From the NCBI GenBank assembly GCA_030527795.1, contig JAUNAB010000004.1:61058-125057 (forward strand): a stretch of 64,000 nucleotides of DNA. The letters are read 5' to 3'. A program made the position numbers and the translations under genes. The DNA comes from Pasteurellaceae bacterium (GTDB lineage: Bacteria > Pseudomonadota > Gammaproteobacteria > Enterobacterales > Pasteurellaceae). This document shows, piece by piece, positions 18,957-31,001 of the stretch (position 1 is the first letter of the stretch; the number at the start of each line of letters is the position of its first letter). The notes below the pieces were generated by a model. That model searched no databases and was not told the DNA's origin. It worked only from the letters and a program-made list of their open reading frames with translations.

Positions 18957-20297
18957 ATGTTGTATTTAGAATTTCTTTTTCTCTTATTTATGCTTTATGT
19001 CGGTAGCCGTTTTGGTGGTATCGGACTGGGTGTTGTATCTGGTATCGGTTTGGCGATCGAAGTTTTTATTTTCCGTATGCCAGCGGGAAAACCGCCCGTT
19101 GATGTGATGTTGATTATTTTAGCGGTGGTGACCTGTGCATCCGTGCTAGAAGCAGCAGGCGGTTTGAAATTTATGTTACAAATTGCCGAACGGATATTAC
19201 GCAGTAATCCTAAACGTGTCACGTTTCTGGGGCCTCTAGTAACTTATACGATGACAATTATGCTTGGCACAGGTCACGCAGTATATTCAATTATGCCAAT
19301 CATTGGCGATATTGCACTCAAAAATAAAATTCGCCCTGAACGTCCAATGGCAACCGCATCCATCTCTTCTCAGCTTGCTTTAACCGGTAGCCCAGTGTCC
19401 GCAGTTTTCGTGTATTATCTCACTCAAATTGCAAAAATTCCAGGTTATGAGCATATCAACATTTTTAGCATTTTAGCAGTTACTTTGCCAGCAACGCTCA
19501 TTGGTACACTTGCGATGTCGCTTTATAGCTTACGTCGTGGCAAGGAATTGGACGATGATCCTGAATACCAACGCCGTCTGCAAGATCCTGTTTGGCGTGA
19601 GCGTATTCTCAATACGACAAGCACAACATTAGATGAAAAATTGCCCGCAGCAGCAAAACATTCTGTTTATTTATTTTTGCTTTCATTGCTCGCTATCGTA
19701 ATGATTGCGTCTTGGCCTGAAATTCGCACTATCGGTGTAGGCGAAAAAATAAAACCGATTTCAATGGGCGTGATTATTCAAATGATGATGCTTTGTTTTG
19801 GTGGCGTGATTTTATTGGTAACTCGCACTAATCCACAGATTGTGCCAAATGGTGTGGTATTTAAATCGGGAATGGTCGCGGCTATTGCGATCTTCGGGAT
19901 CGCGTGGATGAGCGATACCTATTTCCAATATGCAATGCCAGAATTTAAAGCTGCGATTACTGAAATGGTGAAGTCTTACCCTTGGACATTTGCTTTTGCA
20001 TTATTTGCTGTTTCTGTGGTGATCAATAGTCAAGCAGCGACTGCGGTGATGTTGTTGCCTGTCGGTATTGGTTTAGGGCTATCAGCACCGCTATTAATTG
20101 GCTTAATGCCAGCAACCTATGCTTATTTCTTTATTCCGAATTATCCTTCAGATATTGCTACGGTGAATTTTGATGTAACGGGCACCACTAAAATCGGAAA
20201 ATATTATTTCAACCACAGCTTTATGATCCCTGGGCTAATCGGCGTTATTGTGGCTTGCTTGTTGGGTGTGAGTTTAGCACAAGTTGTGATTAGCTAG
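18957..20297 (+). CDS. dcuB: Anaerobic C4-dicarboxylate transporter (DcuB family)
   Basis: Inner-membrane transporter of the DcuA/DcuB family, exchanging fumarate, malate or aspartate for succinate in anaerobic fumarate respiration. The 446-residue product has many hydrophobic helices. It carries the family blocks AGKPPVDVMLIILAVV (nearer DcuB than DcuA), GTGHAVYSIMPI, NKIRPERPMATASI and NYPSDIATVNFDVTGTTKIG. DcuB fits better than DcuA, though some central stretches resemble DcuA. It is a single gene with its own AAAGGA ribosome site and an FNR-like box upstream, followed by two stem-loops before convergent hemB. Confidence 0.9.
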   Translation: MLYLEFLFLLFMLYVGSRFGGIGLGVVSGIGLAIEVFIFRMPAGKPPVDVMLIILAVVTCASVLEAAGGLKFMLQIAERILRSNPKRVTFLGPLVTYTMTIMLGTGHAVYSIMPIIGDIALKNKIRPERPMATASISSQLALTGSPVSAVFVYYLTQIAKIPGYEHINIFSILAVTLPATLIGTLAMSLYSLRRGKELDDDPEYQRRLQDPVWRERILNTTSTTLDEKLPAAAKHSVYLFLLSLLAIVMIASWPEIRTIGVGEKIKPISMGVIIQMMMLCFGGVILLVTRTNPQIVPNGVVFKSGMVAAIAIFGIAWMSDTYFQYAMPEFKAAITEMVKSYPWTFAFALFAVSVVINSQAATAVMLLPVGIGLGLSAPLLIGLMPATYAYFFIPNYPSDIATVNFDVTGTTKIGKYYFNHSFMIPGLIGVIVACLLGVSLAQVVIS

Positions 20298-20325
20298 CCT
20301 TTAAGAGCTAATTAGATATTTCAAT

Positions 20326-20367
20326 AAAACCGGGATAAAAATGAATCAACTTTTATCCGCGGTTTTT
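20326..20367 (+). terminator. Stem-loop terminator after dcuB
   Basis: AAAACCGGGATAAAA (20326-20340) pairs with TTTTATCCGCGGTTTT (20351-20366) with one bulge, followed by T and A residues. The right arm is a USS variant with GGAT instead of GGTC. Confidence 0.7.
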
Positions 20368-20403
20368 ATATTTTTGCTTGCTTTGTCTGCTTAAATCAAC
20401 AGA

Positions 20404-20447
20404 TTACCGCGGTCAAAAATCTACGCGTTTTTTTGACCGCGGTTTTG
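20404..20447. terminator. Inverted USS-like pair between dcuB and hemB
   Basis: Two perfect ACCGCGGT cores (20406-20413 and 20436-20443) in inverted orientation, exactly 30 bp apart, form a stem flanked by A and T tracts on both sides. It can terminate transcription from both converging genes. Confidence 0.75.
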
Positions 20448-20449
20448 GG

Positions 20450-21478
<1,029 letters not shown>

Positions 21479-21486
21479 TTATTTTG

Positions 21487-21519
21487 TAAAAAAGCACGAA
21501 ATCAATTTCGCGCTTTTTA
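21487..21519 (-). terminator. Intrinsic terminator after tatC
   Basis: Nearly perfect stem AAAAAGCACGAAAT / ATTTCGCGCTTTTT with a 2-nt loop and one mismatch, flanked by A/T tracts. On the minus strand it ends the tatC transcript upstream of hemB. Confidence 0.85.
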
Positions 21520-21532
21520 TAAGATTAATAGA

Positions 21533-22279
21533 TTATGATTGCAGATTATCTGCATCTTGTTCATCGTCTTTGTGATAAAAACGGGCAAAGAATAAACCGA
21601 GCTCAAATAACAAGCACATTGGGATTGCTAGCATTATTTGCGAAATAATATCTGGCGGGGTTAATACCGCAGCGATCGCAAAATTGGCAACGATTACATA
21701 AGGGCGTTTTGTTTTCAAGTCGGGTAAACTGATGATACCCGCCCACACTAACAAAATCGTTGCAACGGGGACTTCAAAACAAATCCCAAATGCTAAAAAT
21801 AAACCGAGTACGAAATCAAGATAGCTACTAATGTCTGTGGCGATATTTACCCCTTCAGGCGAAGTACTGACAAAAAGTTTGAATGCCATTGGCAATACGC
21901 CGTAATAGGCAAATGCGACACCAAGATAAAAGAGCAATGTACTTGAAAATAGCAGTGGAAAAATTAAGCGTTTTTCGTGTTGGTATAATGCAGGCGCAAC
22001 GAATGCCCAAATTTGATACAACAAATAGGGAACTGAGATGAAAACGGCAACAATCGCGGTCAATTTTATCGGTGTAAAAAATGGGGTAACGATACTGGTG
22101 GCGATCATTGTTGAACCCGCGGGCATCACTTTAATTAATGGTTCAGCGACAAAATGATAAATATCATTGGAAAAGTAGGCTAGCCCTAAAAAGACGAGCG
22201 CAACACAAATAAAACAACGCAATAAGCGATTGCGTAGTTCAATTAAATGGCTGATTAAGGGTTGAGAAGTATCACTCAT
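21533..22279 (-). CDS. tatC: Sec-independent protein translocase TatC
   Basis: Polytopic core of the twin-arginine translocase; with TatB it binds RR signal peptides. The 248-residue product has six hydrophobic helices. The N-terminal motif [14 protein letters not shown] and the block [12 protein letters not shown] are typical. Its start overlaps the tatB stop by 4 bp (ATGA). It is last in the ubiE-ubiJ-ubiB-tatA-tatB-tatC cluster. Confidence 0.97.
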   Translation of the reverse strand: MSDTSQPLISHLIELRNRLLRCFICVALVFLGLAYFSNDIYHFVAEPLIKVMPAGSTMIATSIVTPFFTPIKLTAIVAVFISVPYLLYQIWAFVAPALYQHEKRLIFPLLFSSTLLFYLGVAFAYYGVLPMAFKLFVSTSPEGVNIATDISSYLDFVLGLFLAFGICFEVPVATILLVWAGIISLPDLKTKRPYVIVANFAIAAVLTPPDIISQIMLAIPMCLLFELGLFFARFYHKDDEQDADNLQS

Positions 22280-22821
22280 ACAGATTCATTCTTGTGTTGG
22301 ACAATGCTTGATTCATCAGGTGCATAGGCTGCGAGCATTTTCTCAATCTCGGCTTCTTTTTGGGCGACTAAATCAAGATTATCTTCTTGTTCAAGTTGAG
22401 AACTTGAGTCATCTGCTAATTCAACGCTGTCTTGAGAATGAGTTTGCTCCAATGGAGATTCAATTTCGTCCAAGGCTTTGGCTTGTTCAACCTGTTGCTG
22501 TGCAATATGATTAACATCTTTCACTTGTTGTTCAAGTTCAGATTTCATTTTTTCTGCGGTAGATTTGAGTTCATCTACTGTTTGAGCCAGTTCGGGTGAG
22601 AGAGATTTTAAATTTAAGCTCTCTGCTTTTTTGATGCTTTCTTGTAATTCTTGTAGTTTTAGCTCTTGTGCTAATTCATTTTGCACATTTGCCGCTAAAC
22701 CGCGGATGGTTCTCACCCAACCCATCACGGTGCGAATAGCAATCGGCAAACGTTTAGGGCCTAACACAATTAAGCCGACAATAAAGACTAAAATTAATTC
22801 TGAAAAACCTACATCAAACAC
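22276..22821 (-). CDS. tatB: Sec-independent protein translocase TatB
   Basis: Membrane-anchored TatB subunit that forms the substrate receptor with TatC. The N-terminus [21 protein letters not shown] is the conserved membrane helix with the family Glu and Gly-Pro hinge (GPKRLP). An amphipathic helix follows, and then a long acidic, Gln/Glu-rich tail (about residues 60-181) likely to be disordered. It starts 19 bp after tatA and overlaps tatC. Confidence 0.95.
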   Translation of the reverse strand: MFDVGFSELILVFIVGLIVLGPKRLPIAIRTVMGWVRTIRGLAANVQNELAQELKLQELQESIKKAESLNLKSLSPELAQTVDELKSTAEKMKSELEQQVKDVNHIAQQQVEQAKALDEIESPLEQTHSQDSVELADDSSSQLEQEDNLDLVAQKEAEIEKMLAAYAPDESSIVQHKNESV

Positions 22822-22840
22822 AGTTGATACCTATTTTCCT

Positions 22841-23059
22841 TTAAGCTTGATCTTTTTGTTTAGATTCTTCGCGTGTTGCTTGTGCAGCGTTATCATTATT
22901 TAATGATTTGAAATCTGCATCTGCTTTATCATCTTCTTGCATCGCTTTTTTAAAGCCTTTCACTGCTGCACCGAGATCAGAACCAACATTGCGTAATTTT
23001 TTGGTACCAAATAATATAACGATAACTAAAGCTACAACTAGCCAATGATAAATACTCAT
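22841..23059 (-). CDS. tatA: Sec-independent protein translocase TatA
   Basis: Pore-forming TatA subunit, 72 residues, one N-terminal helix, then the hallmark [23 protein letters not shown] amphipathic region (abbreviated in families as FG-hinge). I start at MSIYHWL (23059). An ATG 12 bp upstream is itself part of the ribosome site (ATGAGG). The tail is short and charged. It is first of tatABC and follows ubiB after 82 bp. Confidence 0.95.
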   Translation of the reverse strand: MSIYHWLVVALVIVILFGTKKLRNVGSDLGAAVKGFKKAMQEDDKADADFKSLNNDNAAQATREESKQKDQA

Positions 23060-23141
23060 AAAAAACCTCATTTTTAGAAAATAAATTTAGGCGAAATATA
23101 GCATTTTTACGCCTATTCACCAATAGTTATTTTGCAAATTA

Positions 23142-24770
23142 TTATTTTAACCCTTGCCAAAATAACGTTGCTGAAGCAAGTAAGATTAAGCTATCTCGCC
23201 AATATGAAAAATCTGCTATATGCCAAATGACACTAGCAAATAATAGGCTAGCAACGAGCAAACAAGCATATTTTTGGCGTTCTTGTCCTTGAAGAGAGAG
23301 TTTACGATTAATTTCTAACAGCTGTTTACTGATTTCTTGCTGTTCTTGTAAGGCGTTAAATAGCGTTTCGGGTAAATCAGCTAAATGCTCGCGTAAATAA
23401 GGCAAATTTTGTTTCATATTTTTTACTAAAGCTTGTACACCCATTTGTTCATCAAGCCATTTTTGTAGAAATGGTTTGGCAGTGTCCCAAAGATCTAATT
23501 GGGGATAAAGTTGCCGCCCCAACCCTTCAATATACAGCAAAGTTTTTTGCAATAGCACTAATTGTGGTTGCACTTGCATATTAAATCGGCGTGCTACATT
23601 AAATAGGTTAAGCAATACATTACCGAAGGAAATTTCGGATAACGGCTTGGCAAAAATTGGCTCGCAAACTTCACGAAAGGCGAGTTCAAACTCATCAATA
23701 TTGGTATCTTTTGGTGTCCAACCTGATTTCACGTGCATTTCTGCGACTCGGCGATAATCGCGGTTAAAAAATGCGACAAAACTCTCGGCTAAATAGCGTT
23801 TATCATTTTCGCCTAAACGCCCGATAATGCCACAATCAATCCCAATATATTGCGGATTGTCAGGATGTTGCGGATTAACAAAAATATTGCCGGGGTGCAT
23901 ATCCGCGTGGAAAAAACTATCACGGAATACTTGGGTAAAAAAGACTTGCACACCCCGTTCCGCTAGCAGTTGCATATTGGTGCCATTTTGTTTTAGTGCC
24001 GCAATATCACTGACAGGAATACCATAGATGCGCTCCATTACAATCACATTCTTATGACAAAATTCACTATACATTTCAGGGATATAGAGCATTTCACTTT
24101 GCGCAAAATTTTGGCGTAATTGGATCGCATTTGCCATTTCACGCAACAAATCCATTTCATCTCGTAACGTTTTTTCGTATTCGCTTACCACTTCAACAGG
24201 GCGTAAGCGATAGCCTTCTGCCGATAAGCGAGGAATCCAGCTAGCAAGCATATACATTAAACGTAAATCGGCATCAATTTGTGTTTGAATATTTGGGCGA
24301 ATCACTTTGATGACGACTTGTTGACCTGCTCGCGTTTGTTGTTCATTAAAGCGAGCGGTATGCACTTGAGCAATAGACGCCGAAGCCAGAGCGGTTTCAT
24401 CAAATTTATCAAACCGAGTTTCTAATGGTGCGCCCAAGGCTTGTTCAATTTGCGAACGTGCGATTTTGCCGTCATAGGCTTCGACTTGATCTTGTAATAA
24501 TGCTAATTCATCGGCAATCTCTGGCGGGAAAAGATCTCGTCTTGTGGAGAGCATTTGCCCTAATTTAATCCACACAGGCCCTAATTCTTGCAGTGCTAAG
24601 CGTAAACGTAAGCCATAGGGTTTATCTTGATGTTGATTGCGTAGCCAAAATAACGTATTGCGTGCATAGCGTAACACACTGGTTGTGCGATTTCGTGGAA
24701 GAATATCATCTAGCCCATACACTAAAAAGGTACGGGTAATGTGGTATAAGCGTGAAAAATTAGCGAGCAT
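23142..24770 (-). CDS. ubiB: Ubiquinone biosynthesis protein UbiB
   Basis: Atypical protein-kinase-like ATPase of the ADCK/UbiB family, needed for ubiquinone synthesis. The 542-residue protein contains the family KxGQ motif in [16 protein letters not shown], the block ASASIAQVH and the metal-binding motif [11 protein letters not shown]. Two C-terminal hydrophobic segments (about residues 498-540) anchor it to the membrane. Its start lies inside the end of ubiJ (11-bp overlap). Confidence 0.97.
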   Translation of the reverse strand: MLANFSRLYHITRTFLVYGLDDILPRNRTTSVLRYARNTLFWLRNQHQDKPYGLRLRLALQELGPVWIKLGQMLSTRRDLFPPEIADELALLQDQVEAYDGKIARSQIEQALGAPLETRFDKFDETALASASIAQVHTARFNEQQTRAGQQVVIKVIRPNIQTQIDADLRLMYMLASWIPRLSAEGYRLRPVEVVSEYEKTLRDEMDLLREMANAIQLRQNFAQSEMLYIPEMYSEFCHKNVIVMERIYGIPVSDIAALKQNGTNMQLLAERGVQVFFTQVFRDSFFHADMHPGNIFVNPQHPDNPQYIGIDCGIIGRLGENDKRYLAESFVAFFNRDYRRVAEMHVKSGWTPKDTNIDEFELAFREVCEPIFAKPLSEISFGNVLLNLFNVARRFNMQVQPQLVLLQKTLLYIEGLGRQLYPQLDLWDTAKPFLQKWLDEQMGVQALVKNMKQNLPYLREHLADLPETLFNALQEQQEISKQLLEINRKLSLQGQERQKYACLLVASLLFASVIWHIADFSYWRDSLILLASATLFWQGLK

Positions 24771-25416
24771 AGGTATCTTTTGATTGAGCTAATTCGGCGA
24801 TTTTTTGTTGCAAAACCGTGGTCTTTTTTTCGAGCGTTTTTACTTGCTCGCAGAAATCAGCAATGGCTAAACTCGGTGCAACAAGTTGCCATTCTTCAGT
24901 TAAACGTTCGCCCCAGTAACCTTGACTGAGCTGAAAATGTTGTTGTATTTGCTGTTTTAGCATCTGCGTAAAATTAACAAGACTTTGGGCGACGACATCG
25001 CCGAGATAAGGCGATAATAATTCCGCAGGATCTTTTTCTAAGTAGTCAAATAATAAGAGAAAATCTTGCAATACTTGTAAATCTCCTTGCAAAATGAGAG
25101 ATTTCTCGTTGAGATATTGACTTAGTTTTGCTTTACTTGGCATATTCATCAGCAAGCTCGGTAAAACCTGCACGGAACAATCAACATCGCCTTGATAATC
25201 TGCTAGCAAATCAATGCGTTGTGGTGAAAAAACAAAATACAAACCGATCCAGTCGGCATCATCTTTGGTAACTGTGAGATGCATTATTTTGCCATTTAAT
25301 TTGCGTAAAAATGGTTCGTAGCCTTGGGTGCGTTGAATCAGCCCATTAAGTAGAGTTTCAACAAGACCATTAACAAATTGTGGCAGCATAAGTTGTTGTT
25401 TTAGTTTGTTTAACAT
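24760..25416 (-). CDS. ubiJ: Ubiquinone biosynthesis accessory factor UbiJ
   Basis: SCP2-domain lipid-binding protein that organises the Ubi complex with UbiK. The 218-residue protein has no signal peptide. An SCP2-like domain covers roughly the first 120 residues, and a coiled coil rich in Lys/Gln is at the C-terminus (about 180-215). It starts 6 bp after ubiE and overlaps ubiB, as in the E. coli ubiE-ubiJ-ubiB operon. The identification leans on this conserved context. Confidence 0.9.
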   Translation of the reverse strand: MLNKLKQQLMLPQFVNGLVETLLNGLIQRTQGYEPFLRKLNGKIMHLTVTKDDADWIGLYFVFSPQRIDLLADYQGDVDCSVQVLPSLLMNMPSKAKLSQYLNEKSLILQGDLQVLQDFLLLFDYLEKDPAELLSPYLGDVVAQSLVNFTQMLKQQIQQHFQLSQGYWGERLTEEWQLVAPSLAIADFCEQVKTLEKKTTVLQQKIAELAQSKDTYAR

Positions 25417-25422
25417 AGTTTT

Positions 25423-26214
25423 TTAAAATTTATAGCCACGGTGCAAAGCGACAATGCCCGCACTTAGATTATAATAACTCACTTGTTCAAATCCTGCTTG
25501 CACCATCATCTCTTTTAGATTGTCTTGTGCAGGATGCATCCGGATGGATTCTGCAAGATAGCGATAACTCTCCGCATCATTAACCACAATCTCGCCGATT
25601 TTAGGCAAAATATTGAATGAATAAAAATTATAGGCTTTGCTAAGCGGATCTAAAATCGGTTTTGAAAATTCTAATACCAATAAACGCCCACCGGGTTTGA
25701 GTACACGGAACATCGAACGCAATGCTTTGTCTTTGTCGGTCACATTACGCAGCCCAAAACTGATGATGACGCAATCAAAGCTATTATCGGCAAAGGGCAA
25801 CGCTTCCGCATTGGCTTGTACATAATTAATGTTGCTAACTACGCCTAAATTTCGCAATTTTTCACGCCCTACATTGAGCATTGATGAGTTAATATCCGCT
25901 AACACTACTTCGCCTGTTTCGCCAACAATTCGCGAGAATTTTGCACTGAAATCGCCTGTTCCACCTGCTAAATCAAGGACTTTCTGACCTTTTCGCACAC
26001 CGCTACAATCAATGGCAAAGCGTTTCCACACGCGGTGAATACCGAAAGATAATAAATCATTCATCAAATCGTATTTAGCCGCAACAGAATGGAAAACTTG
26101 TGCAACCATCTGTTGTTTTTCCGTTTTGGCGACGGTTTTGAAGCCAAAATGGGTGGTATCTTGCGATTGATGGGAATGTTCATCTGCTATGTGTTCAGGG
26201 GTAATTTGGCTCAT
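25423..26214 (-). CDS. ubiE: Ubiquinone/menaquinone methyltransferase UbiE
   Basis: SAM-dependent C-methyltransferase acting in ubiquinone and menaquinone synthesis. The 263-residue product carries the SAM motif I in [15 protein letters not shown] and UbiE signatures [14 protein letters not shown] and LVLEFSKP. The His-rich N-terminal extension (about residues 5-25) is unremarkable. It is the first gene of the ubi-tat cluster; an inverted USS pair upstream separates it from cpxA. Confidence 0.97.
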   Translation of the reverse strand: MSQITPEHIADEHSHQSQDTTHFGFKTVAKTEKQQMVAQVFHSVAAKYDLMNDLLSFGIHRVWKRFAIDCSGVRKGQKVLDLAGGTGDFSAKFSRIVGETGEVVLADINSSMLNVGREKLRNLGVVSNINYVQANAEALPFADNSFDCVIISFGLRNVTDKDKALRSMFRVLKPGGRLLVLEFSKPILDPLSKAYNFYSFNILPKIGEIVVNDAESYRYLAESIRMHPAQDNLKEMMVQAGFEQVSYYNLSAGIVALHRGYKF

Positions 26215-26256
26215 TGTGTATCTCTTTGATATGTATTTTTTGCGTATTCTAACATT

Positions 26257-26298
26257 AAACCGCGGTCTAAAAAACGATTGAATTTTTGACCGCGGTTT
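26257..26298 (-). terminator. Inverted USS-like pair after cpxA
   Basis: Perfect ACCGCGGT cores at 26259-26266 and 26289-26296, inverted and 30 bp apart, with A/T tracts inside and outside. It lies 5 bp behind the cpxA stop and upstream of ubiE, so it probably ends the cpxRA transcript. Confidence 0.75.
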
Positions 26299-26303
26299 TG
26301 GGC

Positions 26304-27722
26304 TTAATCCATCTGATTAATACAATCGGGATCGAGAGGAAGTGTTAAATGGATAGATAATCCGCCTAAAACACTTTTTTGCGCCCAAACTTTCCCTTTG
26401 TGCAATTGGATTGTACTTGCTACAATCGCTAAACCTAATCCCGTGCCTTCTACGGTGCGAGTTCGGATTTCATCAACACGATAAAATGGCGTGAAAATTT
26501 TCTCAAATTCATTTTCAGGCAACCCTTCACCGTTATCATCAACGGTAATGAATAATTCATTATTGTGTAGTGAGATCATAATATCAAGTTGGTCTTTTGT
26601 ATATTTAAAACCATTACGAATAATATTTTCTAACGCACTAGACAGATTTTCTAAATTCCCATAAATATAATGTTTACCTGTAGGAATATGGTATTGAACA
26701 TTTAATTTAATTGATAAATTTTCGGCTTCAAATATAGCATCTTGCAAAATATCTTGCCAAATTTGTTCAATAACAAAACAACGACGAACTAAATTATTCC
26801 GATATTGGTTACGTGAAAGATGTAGAAGATCACCGATCATTTTATCTAGTCGCTCAGTTTCCATGTCAATGCGTTCTAATTCTGGTCTATCGCCAATTCT
26901 ACGCCGTAATAAACCGTTGGCTAATTGTAATCTTGTTAGCGGTGTGCGTAATTCGTGGGAAATTGCAGATAATAAGTGTTGTCTTACTTTTAATAAATTG
27001 TCAAGAGATTGTGACATTTGATTAAAGTTATAAGCCAATTCTTTAAATTCAACAACTCCTTTTTTCTCTAAACTTTCATCAATAACAAAATTACCATTTG
27101 CTACTTTCCTAGTGAGTACTTGTAAACGACGGATCGGTGCCGTGAGGCTATAAGCTAACCATGCTAAAAATGGAATTGAAATAAGGATAATAATACTGAG
27201 AATAATAAATGGATGATCAAAAATAAAATTAATAACTTGTTTTTGTGGGTTTACTTTATTAATAAAATATAAATGATATTCTTCATTTTCTTTATTGATC
27301 TTATAATTAATGTAAACATTAAATGGGCCAATTATTTGTATATCGGAAAATTGTTTTCTTAGTGGTATAGGTGTATTCTCAGAAAAAAGTATAAATTGTT
27401 TTAATAATGTTTCTTCTGTTGTTTTTGCACCAAAGATTTTTCCATCTTTATTGACTAAAACAGGGCGTAGTGTATCATTTTTTTCTTTTTGAACTTGTTC
27501 TGGAACAAAGAATAAACGAGTTAAATAGTTATTCCTTATATAAGAGGTAAGTTCATTCTGATAAATATCAATTTCAGCGGGCTTAATCTGATGATATGAG
27601 CGAGCATCTAAATTTGGAATAAAGAATGCTGCACTAATAAAAATCGTGAAAAGCCCCCAAAATATTAAAAATACTTTAATAAATAAAGTATTGTGCCAAA
27701 GAAAGTATTTATTCTTTTTCAT
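26304..27722 (-). CDS. cpxA: Envelope stress sensor histidine kinase CpxA
   Basis: Inner-membrane sensor kinase of the Cpx envelope stress system, phosphorylating CpxR. I start at 27722 ([12 protein letters not shown]), inside the end of cpxR; upstream codons belong to the cpxR frame region. The 472-residue protein has membrane helices at about 14-34 and 168-190 bounding a periplasmic domain. HAMP follows, then the H-box [14 protein letters not shown] (His256), N-box ([10 protein letters not shown]) and G-box ([15 protein letters not shown]). The similarity to enterobacterial CpxA is clearest from the HAMP domain on. Confidence 0.92.
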   Translation of the reverse strand: MKKNKYFLWHNTLFIKVFLIFWGLFTIFISAAFFIPNLDARSYHQIKPAEIDIYQNELTSYIRNNYLTRLFFVPEQVQKEKNDTLRPVLVNKDGKIFGAKTTEETLLKQFILFSENTPIPLRKQFSDIQIIGPFNVYINYKINKENEEYHLYFINKVNPQKQVINFIFDHPFIILSIIILISIPFLAWLAYSLTAPIRRLQVLTRKVANGNFVIDESLEKKGVVEFKELAYNFNQMSQSLDNLLKVRQHLLSAISHELRTPLTRLQLANGLLRRRIGDRPELERIDMETERLDKMIGDLLHLSRNQYRNNLVRRCFVIEQIWQDILQDAIFEAENLSIKLNVQYHIPTGKHYIYGNLENLSSALENIIRNGFKYTKDQLDIMISLHNNELFITVDDNGEGLPENEFEKIFTPFYRVDEIRTRTVEGTGLGLAIVASTIQLHKGKVWAQKSVLGGLSIHLTLPLDPDCINQMD

Positions 27723-28416
27723 TTTTTTGTACAAGAATATAACCACGACCGCGGACAGTTTTGAACCAAGTTGATCCATCTGCTCGTTCAGGAAGTTTTC
27801 GACGTAAGTTAGACATATGCATATCAATTGAACGATCAAAAGTAGATAAGCGTTTGCCTAACACTTCTAAACTTAGTACTTCACGAGAAACAATAGTCCC
27901 AATGTGGTTAATTAACATTTGTAATAAGGCAAATTCTGTTCCTGTTAGCACCAATTCAATTTCATTATAATAAACCGTTTGTAGAGATGGATTTAATTCA
28001 AGACCTTCAAATTGGATAGGTTTTACTTCGGTGAAAATAGATTGGTTAGTTGATTTAGTATTGGTTCGTCGTAAAATTGCTTTAATTCTGGCAATTAGCT
28101 CCCGATCATTGAAGGGTTTAGCTAAATAATCATCTGCGCCAAGTTCTAATCCTAGTACTCGGTCTAAGTCATCACCGCGTGCAGTTAACATAATAACTGG
28201 CGTTGTGTATTTTTGACGAATAATTTTTAAAGTCTCAAGTCCATTTAATACTGGCATACTGATATCTAATAAAATGATATCAATTTGATTATCAAGCTTT
28301 TCTAAGGCTTCTTTGCCATTGTAAGTATTTATTACATCAAAGCCTTCCAAAGTTAGTACTTCAGTAAGCAATTCTGATAAAGCGACATCATCATCAACTA
28401 CTAATACTTTAGTCAT
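27709..28416 (-). CDS. cpxR: Response regulator CpxR
   Basis: OmpR/PhoB-type DNA-binding regulator of envelope stress genes. The 235-residue protein has the acidic pocket VDDD, phosphoacceptor Asp51 in LLDISMPVLNG and the conserved Lys in ADDYLAKPFNDREL. A C-terminal winged helix ends in VRGRGYILV. Its end overlaps cpxA by 14 bp. It is separated from rho by a strong terminator, so it has its own promoter, which I could not define. Confidence 0.94.
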   Translation of the reverse strand: MTKVLVVDDDVALSELLTEVLTLEGFDVINTYNGKEALEKLDNQIDIILLDISMPVLNGLETLKIIRQKYTTPVIMLTARGDDLDRVLGLELGADDYLAKPFNDRELIARIKAILRRTNTKSTNQSIFTEVKPIQFEGLELNPSLQTVYYNEIELVLTGTEFALLQMLINHIGTIVSREVLSLEVLGKRLSTFDRSIDMHMSNLRRKLPERADGSTWFKTVRGRGYILVQKNEKE

Positions 28417-28484
28417 AGATTTTCCTTTTTATGGGTCTTTTATAATAAATACTATTATCCATAAAAATATCAAAATGACAAATA

Positions 28485-28510
28485 AAAAGCCGTATAAACA
28501 TACGGCTTTT
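28485..28510 (-). terminator. Intrinsic terminator after rho
   Basis: Perfect 11-bp stem AAAAGCCGTAT / ATACGGCTTTT with a 4-nt loop and a T-tract in the minus direction. It lies 10 bp behind the rho stop and could also work on the other strand. Confidence 0.9.
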
Positions 28511-28520
28511 ACTGCATCGG

Positions 28521-29783
28521 TTATGAGCGTTTCATTATATCAAAAAATTCTTCGTTTGTTTTTGCAACGACTAATTTATCTAATAAAAATTCCATTGCTT
28601 CCACTTCACCCATAGGGTTAAGAATTTTGCGTAAAATCCACATTTTTTGTAGTTCATCAGGGGTAGTGAGTAAGTCTTCTTTACGCGTACCTGAACGGTT
28701 AAAGTCAATCGCAGGGAAAATACGGCGTTCGGAAATTTTACGTGATAAATGCAATTCCATATTCCCCGTACCTTTAAATTCTTCAAAGATGACTTCGTCC
28801 ATTTTTGAACCAGTATCTACCAATGCAGTAGCGATAATTGTTAAGCTGCCCCCTTCTTCCACATTTCGTGCTGCCCCAAAGAAGCGTTTTGGACGATGTA
28901 ACGCATTGGCATCAACCCCTCCTGATAAAATTTTACCTGATGCAGGGGTAACGGTATTGTAGGCACGGGCTAAACGAGTAATTGAGTCAAGAAGAATAAT
29001 TACATCTTTTTTATGTTCCACTAAACGTTTGGCTTTTTCAATTACCATTTCAGCAACTTGAACGTGACGTGACGCAGGTTCATCAAAAGTTGACGCAATC
29101 ACTTCACCTTTAACCGAACGTTGCATTTCGGTCACTTCTTCAGGTCGTTCATCAATCAGTAAGACGATTAATTCGCATTCGGGGTAGTTGTGGGTAATAT
29201 TTTGTGCAATATTTTGCAGTAACATTGTTTTACCCGCTTTTGGTGGCGCAACAATTAAACCACGTTGCCCTTTACCGATCGGTGCCGCTAAATCTAAAAT
29301 GCGCGCGGTCAAATCTTCCGTTGAACCATTGCCGCGTTCCATTCTTAAACGAGAGTTGGCGTGGAGTGGGGTAAGGTTTTCAAAAAGGATTTTACTGCGG
29401 GAAACTTCAGGACGGTCATCGTTAACTTGATCAACTTTGAGTAAGGCGAAATAGCGTTCACCTTCTTTCGGTGGGCGAATTTTGCCTTCAATTTTATCCC
29501 CAGTTTGTAAATTAAAACGGCGGATTTGACTTGGCGAAACATAAATATCATCGGGGCCTGCAAGGTAAGAGCTATCAGCGGAACGTAAGAAACCAAAGCC
29601 ATCGGGTAAAATTTCTAATACACCACCGCCAAAAATATCTTCGCCACTTTTGGCGTGCTGTTTTAAGATGGCAAAGACAATATCTTGTTTACGTAAACGC
29701 GCTAAATTTTCTAAGCCCATTTGTTTTTCGCCAAGTTCAACTAATTCTGAGACTGGCGTATTTTTCAGTTCTGTTAAATGCAT
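28521..29783 (-). CDS. rho: Transcription termination factor Rho
   Basis: Hexameric RNA helicase that terminates transcription at C-rich, unstructured RNA. I start at 29783 ([19 protein letters not shown]), the conserved N-terminus; upstream in-frame codons are not Rho-like. Length is 420 residues. It has the cold-shock-type RNA-binding domain with GFGFLRSAD (about residues 60-70), Walker A in [10 protein letters not shown], the [10 protein letters not shown] motif, and the Q-loop/R-loop region ending [14 protein letters not shown]. The 243-bp leader contains a USS-like element and may be a site for Rho autoregulation, known in E. coli. Confidence 0.98.
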   Translation of the reverse strand: MHLTELKNTPVSELVELGEKQMGLENLARLRKQDIVFAILKQHAKSGEDIFGGGVLEILPDGFGFLRSADSSYLAGPDDIYVSPSQIRRFNLQTGDKIEGKIRPPKEGERYFALLKVDQVNDDRPEVSRSKILFENLTPLHANSRLRMERGNGSTEDLTARILDLAAPIGKGQRGLIVAPPKAGKTMLLQNIAQNITHNYPECELIVLLIDERPEEVTEMQRSVKGEVIASTFDEPASRHVQVAEMVIEKAKRLVEHKKDVIILLDSITRLARAYNTVTPASGKILSGGVDANALHRPKRFFGAARNVEEGGSLTIIATALVDTGSKMDEVIFEEFKGTGNMELHLSRKISERRIFPAIDFNRSGTRKEDLLTTPDELQKMWILRKILNPMGEVEAMEFLLDKLVVAKTNEEFFDIMKRS

Positions 29784-29938
29784 AATATGAGATATGAGAT
29801 TGGGTAAATAATAAAAGAATTGTAGTGAAAATTTTTTGAGTGGGCGTAAAGGTATCACTAATTCCCCTACCTGTCTAGTCTTGCTTTGGAAAATTGATAA
29901 AAAAGAGTGATTCTTTATAAAAAACAATGGAATTTTTG

Positions 29939-29946
29939 ACCGCGGT
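29939..29946 (-). repeat. USS-like element in the rho leader region
   Basis: Minus strand reads ACCGCGGTCAAAAATTCC, then GTTTTTTAT. It is solitary and lies 156 bp upstream of the rho start. Confidence 0.75.
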
Positions 29947-29980
29947 TTTAGGATGGAAAGAGCTCTAAACGAGAATATTT

Positions 29981-30006
29981 GCTCAGAATAGGGCAGTATT
30001 CTGAGC
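29981..30006 (-). terminator. Stem-loop after the 5-oxoproline operon
   Basis: Perfect 10-bp stem GCTCAGAATA / TATTCTGAGC with a 6-nt loop, followed on the minus strand by AAATATTCTC. It lacks a full T-tract but sits 20 bp behind the last operon gene and before rho. Confidence 0.65.
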
Positions 30007-30026
30007 AAAATGGGTGGAGTAGTTTT

Positions 30027-30989
30027 CTATAAGAAAGCGAAAAAATACATAAGTAAAATATTAACGGCAAGTAAAGGTAATGCCGTGCCGATTTGTGCTT
30101 TAATCACTGCATTTTTATCCTTTAACTCTAGCAAAGCCGCTGGCACGATATTATAATTTGCTGCCATTGGGGTCATCAATGTGCCACAGTAACCGCTGAA
30201 CATCCCAATTGCACAGATCACCGCTGGATTGGCTCCGTGTTGTAAGACTAAAATGGGTAGCCCGATGCCTGCAGTAATTACAGGGAAAGCGGCAAACGCA
30301 TTGCCCATAATCATCGTGAATAATGCCATCCCAATGCAGTAAGCTGCTACCGCCACAAAACGATTATTCACTGCCATATATTCGGAAGTAATGTAAGAAA
30401 TACTTTTGCCTACGCCAGCATCAGTAAATATAATGCCCAGCACGGCAAGTAATTGTGGTAATAACATTGCCCAACTCATTGCTTCAAATAAACGACGGGT
30501 TTCACGCATTGATTGCATTGGTGTTTCTCGTGTAATAAAGCAAGCAAGAATCAGAGAGAGCACGCAAGCTACGCCTAATCCAGCAAGTGTTTCACTTTTG
30601 GCAGGGAATAAGCGAATACCATTTATTTGCGTATCTTTTAATAACATTGCACAAATTAAAGTTATTAGTGGAATGATAATTGTTGGAATAAAGAGTTTAT
30701 TTTTGAGCTGATTTGCTCGTTGTTGTAATGTTTCTAACGGAGGGAAGTTCACTTTTCCTGAACCAACGCCATTTAATCCAGCAATAACCCCCATAGCAAC
30801 AACGAAAATGCCGATCCATAACGCAGGAATCCATTCACCAAATAGAAAAATAATGCCATAAAATCCCCAAAATAGACCGCTGGTGATCCGTTTGGGATTG
30901 GTTTTATCGCGTAAGATGAGAAGAGCGGCGATCAATAAAATTATACCCGCAAAATAAAAAAGGTAATCAAGTTTAATTAGGCTTTCCAT
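30027..30989 (-). CDS. DUF979 membrane protein, putative 5-oxoproline transporter subunit
   Basis: Polytopic membrane protein (320 residues, about nine hydrophobic segments) of the DUF979 family. DUF979 and DUF969 proteins occur as adjacent pairs beside 5-oxoprolinase genes and are annotated elsewhere as two subunits of a 5-oxoproline transporter; this role is based on gene context. It is last of pxpB-pxpC-pxpA-DUF969-DUF979 and starts 12 bp after the DUF969 gene. I see no catalytic motif that would suggest an enzyme. Confidence 0.8.
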   Translation of the reverse strand: MESLIKLDYLFYFAGIILLIAALLILRDKTNPKRITSGLFWGFYGIIFLFGEWIPALWIGIFVVAMGVIAGLNGVGSGKVNFPPLETLQQRANQLKNKLFIPTIIIPLITLICAMLLKDTQINGIRLFPAKSETLAGLGVACVLSLILACFITRETPMQSMRETRRLFEAMSWAMLLPQLLAVLGIIFTDAGVGKSISYITSEYMAVNNRFVAVAAYCIGMALFTMIMGNAFAAFPVITAGIGLPILVLQHGANPAVICAIGMFSGYCGTLMTPMAANYNIVPAALLELKDKNAVIKAQIGTALPLLAVNILLMYFFAFL

Positions 30990-31001
30990 TATTTTTTCCC
31001 T

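Noticed and set aside
29784..30008. Longer rho N-terminus
   Set aside because: The upstream in-frame codons do not resemble Rho, while [19 protein letters not shown] at 29783 does.
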